Shown: positions 7,211 through 15,858 of the stretch, piece after piece
Numbering within the stretch: position 1 is the first letter of the stretch
How the letters are laid out: each line of letters begins with the position of its first letter
Made by a program: the position numbers and the translations under genes
Assembly: GCF_041224425.1 (NCBI RefSeq)
Contig: NZ_JBGFGL010000077.1
Span: 310,001 to 374,000, forward strand
Direction of reading: 5' to 3'
From: Psychroserpens sp041224425
GTDB taxonomy: Bacteria; Bacteroidota; Bacteroidia; Flavobacteriales; Flavobacteriaceae
DNA length: 64,000 bases
Notes under the pieces: generated by a model
The model's input: the letters and a program-made list of their open reading frames with translations, nothing else
Database searches by the model: none
Told to the model about the DNA's origin: nothing

Positions 7211-9301
7211 ATGAAAACATTTTATAGTGCACTTTGCTGTGTGCTAATTTCACTTGTGTCTTTTGGTCAGGAAAACGAAACCCAAAAAGACAGCACAAAG
7301 ACTATTACATTAGATGAAGTCATCGTTACTGGAAAAAAAACCGATCCTGTGTTAACATCAGTATCTAATTCCAATGCTAAAACTATTGTTCAACCCAAAA
7401 ATGTGGCAGACCTATTTAATTCCATAAATGGATTTTCGGTGATTAAAAGAGGAAACTATGCCATAGACCCATCGTTTAGAGGTGCTCAATATGAGCAATT
7501 AAATATTCAGTATGATGGTGGCACCAAGGCCATGCATGCTTGCCCAAACCGAATGGATCCTATTACGACTCATATCATTCCTGAGGAAATCGATAAAATT
7601 GAAATCATTAAAGGACCATATACGGTTAGGTATGGCGCAACATTTGGTGGTGTTGTCAATTTGGTAACCCAAAAACCAGATTATCAAGATTATGGTTTAC
7701 ATGGGAAAGTATCCTCAGGTTATGAAAGTAATGGGAATAGTTTGGTTAGCTTAGGACAAATTCAGTACATCAAACCAAAATATGACCTTGTGACAAATTT
7801 TGGATATCGCGATTTTGGGAATTATGAAGATGGCAATGCCATAGAAATCCCATCAGCGTTTAGAAGTACAGATTATGGTGTTAAATTTGGTTACAATCTG
7901 AGTGAGAATCAGCGCATACAAGCACATTGGAGACAATCGTTTGGTCGTGATGTTTTACATGCTGGATTACCCATGGATACAGAATATGACAATAGTAGCA
8001 TCTTAGCCTTAGATTATAAACTGGAACGCGATGGAAAACTATTACATGCTATCTCTGCAAAAGCCTATTATAGTTATGTTGACCATTTAATGACCAACAA
8101 TCTAAGACCGTCGTCAATGATGGTTGAAGCTGCTTCTGCTGTGGATGCCACAACTTTGGGAGGCAAATTGGAATTACATATAAAGCCCTCAAAAAACTGG
8201 AATATTTATACTGGTCTTGATGCACTTCGTATTGCAAGAGATGGTGGAAGAACACGATTGGTGAAAGTTATGAATGGCAACTTACTGCCTTCTCCTATGG
8301 AATTTAATGACAAAGTATGGCAAGATTCCTACATCACAGATATTGGTGTTTTTAGTGAAGCAAAATATGCATTGAGCAACAAAACCATTATTACAGGAGG
8401 TGTTCGCTATGATCAAGTTGTTTCAGAGATTAAAGATCCTGATACTGATTTTGAACAAGCCTATGATTTAGAGAAACGCACAGAGCATAACCTAAGCGGA
8501 ACTGTTTCCATAAAAACATTGGTTTCCGATAAATTCTCATTTGAAGCTGCTTATGGACGAGGAGTTCGCTCTGCAAATATGATTGAACGTTTTATCAATC
8601 ACTTTAATGTCGGACAAGATCCTTATGAATATATAGGTAATCCTAATCTTAAGGCTGAAGTTAATAATCAGTTTGAAATTGGTTTCAAAGGAATAGCAAC
8701 GAATAATAGAGGCATAACAAAGCTCAACTATCAAGCTTCTTTCTATTATTCCCTTTTGGAAAATTATATTGTGGGCATTGTTGACGAAACACAAACAAGG
8801 AAGTTTATGCCAATGTCAGAACCAAGAAATCCGAAGGTATTTAGAAATTTAGATGAAGCTTATAAAACAGGTTTTGAGCTTATGGCACAATTCTTTGTTC
8901 TGAAAGACTACTATGTTAAAGGTGAAACTGCTTATGTATATGCTAAAAATAAGGACTTATCGGAATCACTTCCGTTAACACCTCCTTTAACGACACGTTT
9001 AGCTATTGGTATGGAAAAGGAACGATTTTGGGCTAATATACAGTATAATATAGTATCCCATCAAAGCAATATTTCTAGAAGCTTTGGAGAGACTTATACT
9101 GAAGGGTATCAAACTTTAGATTTCAGGTTGGGCGTTATTCCTATAAAAAATACCACTTTAGGTGTTGCTGTGCTAAATGCTTTCGATGAAGCCTATAATA
9201 ATCACTTGAATTTTTCATTCACTAACCAAAGTGATTTTACAAGAGTCCCAATTACAGATCCTGGAAGAAACTTTTCAATATTTCTTCAATACAAATTTTA
9301 G
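7211..9301 (+). CDS. TonB-dependent receptor, OprC/NosA-like (probable copper uptake)
   Basis: 696 residues: signal peptide (about 1-19), then a TonB-box-like region (TLDEVIVTGKK), plug domain (about 50-155, with IEIIKGPYTVRYGATFGGVVNLVT) and a 22-strand-type outer-membrane barrel ending in FLQYKF. There is no CarboxypepD_reg-like extension. The plug contains C111-PNR-M115-D followed by PIT. This matches the CxxxM copper ligand pair and the RMDPPT signature of the OprC/NosA copper receptors as I recall them, and HAGLPMD (250-256) resembles the AGxxMD block of that family. It is predicted to bind and import copper ions or a copper chelate. The companion Cys-rich gene upstream supports a metal role; a siderophore role is less likely. 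Confidence 0.85.
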   Translation: MKTFYSALCCVLISLVSFGQENETQKDSTKTITLDEVIVTGKKTDPVLTSVSNSNAKTIVQPKNVADLFNSINGFSVIKRGNYAIDPSFRGAQYEQLNIQYDGGTKAMHACPNRMDPITTHIIPEEIDKIEIIKGPYTVRYGATFGGVVNLVTQKPDYQDYGLHGKVSSGYESNGNSLVSLGQIQYIKPKYDLVTNFGYRDFGNYEDGNAIEIPSAFRSTDYGVKFGYNLSENQRIQAHWRQSFGRDVLHAGLPMDTEYDNSSILALDYKLERDGKLLHAISAKAYYSYVDHLMTNNLRPSSMMVEAASAVDATTLGGKLELHIKPSKNWNIYTGLDALRIARDGGRTRLVKVMNGNLLPSPMEFNDKVWQDSYITDIGVFSEAKYALSNKTIITGGVRYDQVVSEIKDPDTDFEQAYDLEKRTEHNLSGTVSIKTLVSDKFSFEAAYGRGVRSANMIERFINHFNVGQDPYEYIGNPNLKAEVNNQFEIGFKGIATNNRGITKLNYQASFYYSLLENYIVGIVDETQTRKFMPMSEPRNPKVFRNLDEAYKTGFELMAQFFVLKDYYVKGETAYVYAKNKDLSESLPLTPPLTTRLAIGMEKERFWANIQYNIVSHQSNISRSFGETYTEGYQTLDFRLGVIPIKNTTLGVAVLNAFDEAYNNHLNFSFTNQSDFTRVPITDPGRNFSIFLQYKF

Positions 9302-9310
9302 AACAAAAAA

Positions 9311-9332
9311 GGAGAACAAAATCATGTTCTCC
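9311..9332. terminator. Bidirectional terminator
   Basis: Inverted repeat GGAGAACA/TGTTCTCC with a 6-nt loop, an A-run on the left and T-run on the right, between the convergent TonB receptor gene and the T9SS protein gene. Confidence 0.9.
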
Positions 9333-9338
9333 TTTTTT

Positions 9339-11873
9339 TTAATCAACAATTAGTTTTTTTACTAGTGAAGTACTTCCTACTTCGAGTTTCACTATATACA
9401 TTCCTGAATTTAAGTTGATTTCCAATGGTTTGGATTCACTCAACACGGTTTCAAGTGTTTTCTTCCCTAGAATATTATAAATAGTAACTTTACAGTCTTC
9501 ATTTATTCCAGAAAAATAAAGTGTGTTTTTTACTGGATTTGGATACATTTTAACATTTAGAGCATTTTCATTTTCAATAACCCCAAGTGTATCTTCAATA
9601 GTGAATGTAGCCATTGCTTGACTACTATTACCACATTCATCTGTAAGTTCAAATGTCACCAAAATGCTATCAGGACATGAAACAACTAAAGGTGCATCGT
9701 GTGAAACCATAGCTATTCCACAATTATCGGTCCCTGAAAAACTATTTAACCAATCTTCAAATTCTGTTTGATTATTGCCTGAACACATTACAGTCATATC
9801 TGCTGGAGTAGTACTCCATACAGGATTTTCAGAATCTTCAACCGTAATAGTTTGAACATGCAACGTTTGGTTGCCACAATCATCTGTTGCCGTCCATGTT
9901 CTTGTGATGGTGTAATCGCCAGAACATGAACCCAATATTGTTGCTTCATCAAAATCCACTGTTGCATTTCCACAGGCATCAATTGCAGTCAATGTCTCAG
10001 CGGTTGGAATATTTTCACAATCTACGGTTATATCTATCGGAAGACTTTCATTGAAACTTGGTGCTAGTGTATCTACGACTGTAAACGTCACTTCTTTTGA
10101 AATCTCGTTTCCGCATTCATCTGACAAGGTAAAAGTGACGGTTTCCGAAGCTGTACTTCCACAGAGAAAAGATAAACCAGATGCATTATTGGTTAAAGTT
10201 GCATTTCCACAGGTTACTGTTCCAGAAAAGCTATTAAGCCAATTATTATATGCTGTATTCACATCTTCTGAACCACATTCGATAGTCAAATCTGAAGGCT
10301 CAATCGTCCAAGTAGGACCAACAAAGGAAATCTTAAACAAGGTTCCATTAAAAATATTAACGTAGTAAATAAAACCATCCAAAGGATTTTGCATCATATG
10401 CACAATTCCCGAACCAAATCCAACAGGAGCCAAAGCTGAAATATCGCTAATCCAGTTTTGTGAACCATCAGTTAACGTTGCAATATTAATCCAATTACGC
10501 ACATAATCCGTAAACAAATATTTGCCATTCATACTACTACCCAAGGCATCGCCTTGAATATACACTCCAGCTATTGCTGTATTTCCTCTGAATTCAATAC
10601 CAGTAGTTGGAGCACCTGTACTTCCAACTCTAGGATTTGTAGGTGTTGTCCCACTAAACCATGGCACACGTGCTTCGTTTTGACCACCATGTTTCCAAGC
10701 AACTTCAGGTCTATCGTGAACGAATCGACGCAACGCAGGATCGGCATTATCAATAAAAGAGGTTGGTTGCGGACAATTATCGACAAAAGGCACATCACCT
10801 TCATCTGGATTTGTTGTGCCACTATTGTAATACCCATTATGTTGTGTTAACCCTTCATACAATGGCCATCCACCATTGAGTCCGCCTTTATCAAAAATGT
10901 GTAGGTCTTCCCAAGTGCCCCAACCTACATCAGCAACATGAATAATTCCTGGGTTTCCATCTGTTGGATTAGTACTTCCTGAATTCGGTTGAATAGACAT
11001 TCTAAAAGGATGGCGTAAACCCAATGCCCAAACCCTTGATTTAGCTGAACGTGGATTAGAGAATTCGTAGTATGGATTAGAAGGAATGCCGTCTCCAGTA
11101 TTAGGATCCAGTCGTAAAACTTTTCCGCACAACGATGTAATCATTTGACTTCTAAAGGCTCCAACATTTTCCTCTGGTCGCATGATACCATCGTTAATGG
11201 CTTGTTGGTAATAGGTTTCGTTAGCGCTTCCAACATCTGTAGATGAGTAACTGGCATTATCTCCTGTTGAGACCAATAAGGTGCCATCGTTAGCAAAAAT
11301 TACGGTTCCGCCAGCATGTGATTCATGTGTGAGAGGCACTCCTGTTGAAACGGACTCACCCAACAATACTGTTCTAGAGCTGTAATTTGTTGTCAACGGA
11401 TCACTACCAATATTTAATTGGTATCGCGTTAAGCGACTGATACTCGCTTCATAATAATCATTATCATTAGGATTATAACTCGGAGTTCCATAATTCATAA
11501 GATGTTCCCTATCGACCATATAATACATGTATACCAAACCATTGGTATCAAAGTCTGGATCCAAACAAAAGCTTGCAAACCCAAAATCTCTCCAATCGCC
11601 TACTTCATCTGATATGTCCAAAACTGGTGTAGATTGCCTTACATAAGTTGATCCGTTCCAATTAGAAACGTACACATGTCCGCGTTTTTCCCAAACAAAC
11701 ATTTTAGTACCATCATTATTAAAAACAACACCCATAATGTTGGTATAGCCACTTTGAACTTGAGAAGCAGAATATCCTAATGGTAACTGAGCGAAACCTA
11801 TAAAACAAAAACATAGAAACAGGACAGAAACCAGAAAGGTTTGCAGACTAACTTTTTGAGAATGACGCAACAT
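9339..11873 (-). CDS. Secreted PQQ-dependent sugar dehydrogenase-like protein with T9SS sorting domain
   Basis: 844 residues. A signal peptide (about 1-29) is followed by a six-bladed propeller of the soluble glucose dehydrogenase / PQQ sugar dehydrogenase type (about 30-525; LDPDFDTNGLVYMYYM, HESHAGGTVIFANDGTLLVSTGD, VWALGLRHPFRMS, HVADVGWGTWEDLH). Three HYR/Ig-like repeats follow (about 530-765), each with paired Cys (SDECGN, IDACGN, TDECGN) and two sharing NNWLNSFSGT-type openings. The C-terminus (about 770-844; MYPNPVKNTLYF, YNILGKK, GMYIVKL) is a type A T9SS sorting domain, so the protein should be exported and attached to the cell surface or released. Whether it binds PQQ and oxidises sugars cannot be judged from motifs alone. 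Confidence 0.88.
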   Translation of the reverse strand: MLRHSQKVSLQTFLVSVLFLCFCFIGFAQLPLGYSASQVQSGYTNIMGVVFNNDGTKMFVWEKRGHVYVSNWNGSTYVRQSTPVLDISDEVGDWRDFGFASFCLDPDFDTNGLVYMYYMVDREHLMNYGTPSYNPNDNDYYEASISRLTRYQLNIGSDPLTTNYSSRTVLLGESVSTGVPLTHESHAGGTVIFANDGTLLVSTGDNASYSSTDVGSANETYYQQAINDGIMRPEENVGAFRSQMITSLCGKVLRLDPNTGDGIPSNPYYEFSNPRSAKSRVWALGLRHPFRMSIQPNSGSTNPTDGNPGIIHVADVGWGTWEDLHIFDKGGLNGGWPLYEGLTQHNGYYNSGTTNPDEGDVPFVDNCPQPTSFIDNADPALRRFVHDRPEVAWKHGGQNEARVPWFSGTTPTNPRVGSTGAPTTGIEFRGNTAIAGVYIQGDALGSSMNGKYLFTDYVRNWINIATLTDGSQNWISDISALAPVGFGSGIVHMMQNPLDGFIYYVNIFNGTLFKISFVGPTWTIEPSDLTIECGSEDVNTAYNNWLNSFSGTVTCGNATLTNNASGLSFLCGSTASETVTFTLSDECGNEISKEVTFTVVDTLAPSFNESLPIDITVDCENIPTAETLTAIDACGNATVDFDEATILGSCSGDYTITRTWTATDDCGNQTLHVQTITVEDSENPVWSTTPADMTVMCSGNNQTEFEDWLNSFSGTDNCGIAMVSHDAPLVVSCPDSILVTFELTDECGNSSQAMATFTIEDTLGVIENENALNVKMYPNPVKNTLYFSGINEDCKVTIYNILGKKTLETVLSESKPLEINLNSGMYIVKLEVGSTSLVKKLIVD

Positions 11874-12037
11874 TTAAAATGATTTAGTTGGTTGATGAAA
11901 TGTTGCTATTAATCAATTAAATGTAGTAAGATTACTAGCAAAGCAAAAAAATAAAACCTTATCGGATTATTTATTCGTCAAAATGATTTTTGGTAGGAAT
12001 TCGTTTACGTTTATCTCCTTAATTACTTCAACAAATC

Positions 12038-12072
12038 AAAAAAGGAGCGCATTTAACATACACTCCTTTTTT
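12038..12072 (-). terminator. Terminator downstream of a 49-residue gene
   Basis: Perfect 10-bp arms AAAAAAGGAG and CTCCTTTTTT enclose a 15-nt loop, 19 bp past the stop codon of the small minus-strand gene at 12092-12241. It is not at the end of any other gene, which supports the small gene being transcribed. Confidence 0.75.
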
Positions 12073-12091
12073 AATAAAGACAGATAAAAAA

Positions 12092-12241
12092 TCAAACCTC
12101 GTCATGTTTCTTTTTCTTTCTGTCACTACTAACCATAAATTTTACCAGAAAGCCTATCAATGCTAAACAGACTATTCCGAAAACAGCAATCATTATAACA
12201 CCATTGGTATTGTTATATAATGTAATGCTTTGGGCTATCAT
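12092..12241 (-). CDS. Small single-pass membrane protein (49 residues)
   Basis: ATG at 12239-12241 and TGA at 12092-12094 give a 49-residue product. It has a polar N-terminus (MIAQSITLYNNTNG), one strongly hydrophobic helix (about 15-36, VIMIAVFGIVCLALIGFLV) and a very basic tail (SSDRKKKKHDEV). The composition is exactly that of a small inner-membrane protein, and a strong terminator sits just downstream. It lies between the SQR terminator and the T9SS gene. I do not know a function; similar tiny helix-plus-lysine-tail proteins are common in flavobacteria. Confidence 0.7.
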   Translation of the reverse strand: MIAQSITLYNNTNGVIMIAVFGIVCLALIGFLVKFMVSSDRKKKKHDEV

Positions 12242-12327
12242 AACTATGTAATTTAAAACCTTAATACAATGTAAAAGTAATATATGGTTTCATGAATAAA
12301 TATGACATTTATCAGTTCACAAAAAAA

Positions 12328-12349
12328 AGTATCCTATTTCTAGGATACT
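12328..12349 (-). terminator. Terminator of the SQR gene
   Basis: Inverted repeat AGTATCCTA/TAGGATACT with a 4-nt loop and an A8 run on the left that reads as a U-run on the minus strand, 26 bp past the SQR stop codon. Confidence 0.85.
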
Positions 12350-12375
12350 CTTGCTATTAATCAAAAAGTCAAGTC

Positions 12376-13638
12376 TTAAACTTCCTTTCCTTTCATCATC
12401 TTATTCCAGTATAAATAAGGCAATCCATATTTTTTGAGCATCCAAAGTCGCCAATGTTCTTTTTCACTATTGAACACCAACATTTGCTTAAGTTTTGGAT
12501 CTGGAATAAAGTTATTGTCATAATCAAATTCTGCTAAAATCATTTTTCCATAGCCAGTTACCAATGGACAAGAAGAATATCCATAGTAAGACTTATTGCC
12601 TTTTTTATTGTGAGCAATGAGTTGTCTGACATTATCTGAAACAATTGGCACTTGCTTTCTAATTGCTGCGCCAGTTTTTGCTGTTGGAAGTGCAGCTACA
12701 TCACCTAATCCGAAAATATTAGGATATTTATTATGTTGAAGGGTATGCTTATCAACATCTAACCATCCAGCCTCATTTACCAAAGGTGATTCCTTCACAA
12801 ACTTAGGTGCTGTTTGAGGAGGTGCTAAATGCAACATATCGAAAGGCATTTCAATAATAGATTCTCCAGACATGATCTCTCTTAGTTCATTATCCTCATT
12901 AATAACACATTTATTCTCTCCTGTTCCAACACCTTTAAACGTAATGACTTGGTTTTCGCCATCGATTTTTATTGGTGCGTAAAATGGCTTAAAGTGAATG
13001 CCATAACGACTGATAACCTGCATCAAACTTTCACGGATTTCCTTAACACCAAAAATGACAGAACCAGGTGTAGCAAAAACAACATTGGTGTTGTTTTTTA
13101 GACCATTTTTCTTAAAATAATCTGCTGCCAAATAGGCGATTTTTTGAGGAGCACCACCACATTTAATTGGAGTTGTTGGTTGCGTAAACACCGCATTACC
13201 TCCCTTAAAATTCTTTAAAACCTCCCAAGTATGTTTAGGATCTGTATAATTACTACACACCACTCCCTTTCCTAAGGATTCTGTCAAGCCCTCAATTAAA
13301 GAAGTATCCATTACCAATCCAGGAGAAACGATCAAATAATCATAGGTGATATCGCCATTCTCTTTGGTTGAAACCGTATTAGCTTCAGGCTTAAATCCGG
13401 TTGCGTAGTCTTTTATCCAATCCAATCCATCAGGCATTACTGATGACATTGGACGTTTGGTTTTCTCAAAATCAAAAGTTCCAGCTCCAACTAATGTCCA
13501 TGCAGGCTGATAATAATGCCAATCTGATGGCTCAATTAAACCGATGTCAAGAGATTTGTCTTTTGCCAGAAGATGCGCAGAGGTCATGATGCCACCTGTT
13601 CCACCTCCAATAACTAAAATTTGATAGTGAGATTTCAT
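12376..13638 (-). CDS. sqr: Sulfide:quinone oxidoreductase-like FAD enzyme
   Basis: 420 residues, the usual SQR length. The N-terminal FAD fold has GGGTGG (10-16) and the acidic end of the second strand (IEPSDWHYYQPAWTLV, the SQR signature). Cys160 (TPIKCGGAPQK) and Cys357 (SSCPLVTGYGK) are placed like the two redox cysteines of type II/mitochondrial SQRs, and Cys128 is an additional candidate. GLGDVAALPTAKTGAA is the C-terminal FAD motif, and the last about 50 residues form the amphipathic membrane-binding tail. It would oxidise sulfide to (per)sulfide sulfur and pass electrons to quinone at the inner membrane. Single-gene unit with its own operator-promoter and terminator. Confidence 0.92.
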   Translation of the reverse strand: MKSHYQILVIGGGTGGIMTSAHLLAKDKSLDIGLIEPSDWHYYQPAWTLVGAGTFDFEKTKRPMSSVMPDGLDWIKDYATGFKPEANTVSTKENGDITYDYLIVSPGLVMDTSLIEGLTESLGKGVVCSNYTDPKHTWEVLKNFKGGNAVFTQPTTPIKCGGAPQKIAYLAADYFKKNGLKNNTNVVFATPGSVIFGVKEIRESLMQVISRYGIHFKPFYAPIKIDGENQVITFKGVGTGENKCVINEDNELREIMSGESIIEMPFDMLHLAPPQTAPKFVKESPLVNEAGWLDVDKHTLQHNKYPNIFGLGDVAALPTAKTGAAIRKQVPIVSDNVRQLIAHNKKGNKSYYGYSSCPLVTGYGKMILAEFDYDNNFIPDPKLKQMLVFNSEKEHWRLWMLKKYGLPYLYWNKMMKGKEV

Positions 13639-13674
13639 TTTGATAATTTTTTGAATGGTAAATTGTTATTTCGA

Positions 13675-13719
13675 TAAAAATAAAAGCCTAAACTTATAAA
13701 TTATGTAACAATTGTTACA
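13675..13719 (-). promoter_or_regulatory. Crp/Fnr-type operator and -7 element of the SQR gene
   Basis: A perfect palindrome TGTAACAATTGTTACA at 13704-13719. On the minus strand a 21-bp spacer follows, then TATTTTTA at 13675-13682, with the start codon 36 nt beyond. The palindrome centre falls near -41, the class II activator position for Crp/Fnr proteins. Confidence 0.75.
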
Positions 13720-13743
13720 CAACCATTCAAAATGCATCAAAAT

Positions 13744-13947
13744 TCACTTAGTTTTACAGGTATTGATACCCAATAATGTATACAACGGACAAAAACTAAC
13801 AAAACTCGTTAGAAGAAAAATGGCCGCAAAAGCCAAAAGTACGTATGCTAAAGTTCCTTGAATGTTCCCATTCCAATACAATACAACAACTAGTATGGCC
13901 AAGGCGATTCTGATAAATCGGTCAGCTTTTCCCATGTTTGCTTTCAT
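13744..13947 (-). CDS. DUF2892 (YgaP-like) inner-membrane protein
   Basis: 67 residues starting at MKANMGKADRFIRIALA. Two membrane helices and the closing SFCPLYTLLGINTCKTK are typical of DUF2892, a domain often fused to or encoded beside rhodaneses. A longer reading starting at 14016 is possible but would overlap the methyltransferase gene and adds 23 residues foreign to the family, so the internal ATG is chosen. Last gene of the rhodanese-cytochrome-thioredoxin-methyltransferase operon; the two conserved Cys may handle sulfane sulfur, which is inference. Confidence 0.88.
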   Translation of the reverse strand: MKANMGKADRFIRIALAILVVVLYWNGNIQGTLAYVLLAFAAIFLLTSFVSFCPLYTLLGINTCKTK

Positions 13948-13963
13948 AATAAATAATTTATGG

Positions 13964-14551
13964 TTAACTGTTTTTTTGTAGTCTGAAAAACAACTCCCTA
14001 CCCTGTCTTGCCTCATGAGAGTTATAAGATTCTTCCATGGTTAAGATACTAAATTTTCCATTAAAACGCCTTTTGTATTCATTCTTCGATCCTCCAAATG
14101 GTGGTTTATCTTCATTGAGCGGTACATTAAACAGGAGGCCAACCAATTTCCCATTTTCATGCAAGGAATTATATGCTTTAAACACATAGCTCTGCCTTAA
14201 GTTTGGATTAAGGGCACAAAAAAAAGTTTGTTCAATAATAAGATCAAATTGCATTTCTAAGTCGAAGAAGTTTATGTGAAGCAATTGATCGTCTGGAAAA
14301 TCGGGAACACGTTGTTTTATATTATGAAGAGCTATCTCGGAAAGGTCTAAAACATACACATTTTTAAACCCATTTGTAAATAAATATTCGGCTTCATAGG
14401 AATTTCCACCACCAGGAATCAATATTTTTTGGTTTTTATTGGTGAGCTGATCAAAATAAGCTTTCAAAGGAGGTGACACTTCACCTAAATCCCAACCAAT
14501 GTCATTAGTTCTGTAGCGATTATCCCAATACTTTTCATTCAGATGTATCAT
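13964..14551 (-). CDS. TPMT-family SAM-dependent S-methyltransferase-like protein
   Basis: 195 residues. YWDNRYRTNDIGWDLGEVSPPL at the N-terminus is the signature of the thiopurine S-methyltransferase family. KILIPGGGNSYEAEYL is the SAM-binding glycine loop, YVLDLSEIAL holds the acidic ribose ligand, and IIEQTFFCALNP is the family's motif after strand 4. Bacterial relatives methylate sulfur or selenium compounds. The start overlaps the thioredoxin stop by 4 bp (ATGA), and the gene lies in an operon with rhodanese, cytochrome c and thioredoxin, so methylation of sulfide or a small thiol is a reasonable guess but not shown. Confidence 0.85.
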   Translation of the reverse strand: MIHLNEKYWDNRYRTNDIGWDLGEVSPPLKAYFDQLTNKNQKILIPGGGNSYEAEYLFTNGFKNVYVLDLSEIALHNIKQRVPDFPDDQLLHINFFDLEMQFDLIIEQTFFCALNPNLRQSYVFKAYNSLHENGKLVGLLFNVPLNEDKPPFGGSKNEYKRRFNGKFSILTMEESYNSHEARQGRELFFRLQKNS

Positions 14552-14853
14552 TTGGCATTTGAGATAATTTCAACTAAATCCTCTTTCTTTAGCATTCCAG
14601 ATTGTCTCCAAACCTGGTTTCCTTTGTAAAATAACAAAAAAGTAGGAACACCTCTAATTTGGTATCGAGCTGCTAGTGCTTGATTTTTATCGACATCGAT
14701 CTTGATGATCTTAACTTGGTCTCCTAATTCGGCTTTGACCTCTTCAAGAATTGGTGTCATCATTTTGCATGGTCCACACCATTCCGCAAAGAAATCGACT
14801 AAAACTGGATAATCTTGTTGTATTAATTCTGAAAATTTGCTCATACCTGACAT
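14548..14853 (-). CDS. Thioredoxin
   Basis: 101 residues with the active site WCGPC in FFAEWCGPCKM and the cis-proline loop RGVPTFLLF. No signal peptide, hence cytoplasmic. A dithiol reductant is the expected acceptor for rhodanese- or SQR-derived persulfide sulfur, which fits the neighbours: the gene begins 2 bp after the cytochrome stop codon and overlaps the methyltransferase start by 4 bp. The chosen ATG gives the usual short thioredoxin N-terminus; the alternative Met4 is equally possible. Confidence 0.95.
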   Translation of the reverse strand: MSGMSKFSELIQQDYPVLVDFFAEWCGPCKMMTPILEEVKAELGDQVKIIKIDVDKNQALAARYQIRGVPTFLLFYKGNQVWRQSGMLKKEDLVEIISNAK

Positions 14854-14855
14854 GA

Positions 14856-15857
14856 TTATTTTTCAAATGTAACTTTCCATATGCCTCGCAACTGATTTAT
14901 ATTGTATCCTTTTGCTTGATCGTTTGGATATAAACGAGCTATGGTTTTCAAGGTTTCACTTTCAATGGTTTCATTAGGTGTTCCGTGGCATTGCAAGCAC
15001 ATGGAATTGGTCACGATTGGATAATAGACATTCACTTCTTGTGAATCTTCCTTAACAATAGGCTGAAACTCGATATTGTCGTTAAGCATCTGCTTAAAAG
15101 TAGTTAAATATTGTAAGTCTTCTGAAGAAATTTCGTTTTCGGGATTTCTAGGTTGATCTGTAAAACGCTTGATTCTAGCGTTATGTACTATAGCCATGCT
15201 ATCGGTTAATGGATATGCCTTTTCATTACAAAACTCCAATGCAGTAACGGTTCCTTTCTTTTGGATTGTTCCCATTAGGTTTTTGCCTAATACTGCTTTC
15301 GTTGATAGTGCATATTCCAATCCGCGTTCTCCATAAGATTTCTCTTCGGAGTTTAACTGAGCTTGTTGCTTGGAATGTTTCATTTTGCCATGTCCCATGC
15401 CATTTCCTCTTTGATTTCCATGTTCAGATTTATGGTGTGCATCGAACCATTCTGGTTTCTCAATATCATTTTCATACATGTATTCAGAAATCTGTCGAAT
15501 GGTTTCCTTTGGAAAGATTTGCTTTGGCATCAAACCGAAACGTCTCACAGCTCCTGGCATTTTGGAATTGTCCTCAGTTGGGTTGTCTATCCAATTCTGG
15601 ATTGAAGACACAAATTCCTCTTTAGTCATACCTTCAGTGAAATAATGATTTTTAATCGCAATCATTGGAGGACCAATTCTACTGTCGTGATCTGTTGTTG
15701 GGTTATGGCAAACATAGCAATTGGTTTCCATCAGTTTCTTTCCAGGATGCGATTCTGAAGACGATTGACTCTTTACAACAATCAATTCTGGAGTTTTAGA
15801 CTCTTTACAACCTAAGATTGTAGTCAATGCCACAAGTACTATTAGAAATGATCTCAT
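14856..15857 (-). CDS. Two-haem c-type cytochrome lipoprotein (cytochrome c plus Tll0287/DUF3365-like domain)
   Basis: 333 residues. The signal peptide ends in a lipobox (TTILGC, Cys17). The first haem motif CYVCH is at 47-51, in a class I cytochrome c domain with GLMPKQIFP supplying a possible Met ligand (about 109). A His/Met/Lys-rich linker (about 140-165) joins it to a C-terminal domain with CLQCH at 287-291 and the DUF3365-like frame LEYALSTKAVLGKNLMG and IVHNARIKRFTDQPRNPEN. It is predicted to be anchored in the periplasm or outer membrane and to carry electrons. Its place between rhodanese and thioredoxin links it to sulfur oxidation. Start is 1 bp after the rhodanese stop. Confidence 0.88.
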   Translation of the reverse strand: MRSFLIVLVALTTILGCKESKTPELIVVKSQSSSESHPGKKLMETNCYVCHNPTTDHDSRIGPPMIAIKNHYFTEGMTKEEFVSSIQNWIDNPTEDNSKMPGAVRRFGLMPKQIFPKETIRQISEYMYENDIEKPEWFDAHHKSEHGNQRGNGMGHGKMKHSKQQAQLNSEEKSYGERGLEYALSTKAVLGKNLMGTIQKKGTVTALEFCNEKAYPLTDSMAIVHNARIKRFTDQPRNPENEISSEDLQYLTTFKQMLNDNIEFQPIVKEDSQEVNVYYPIVTNSMCLQCHGTPNETIESETLKTIARLYPNDQAKGYNINQLRGIWKVTFEK

Positions 15858-15858
15858 C

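Noticed and set aside
13948..14016. N-terminal extension of the DUF2892 protein.
   Set aside because: It would overlap the coding end of the methyltransferase and adds residues not expected in the family.
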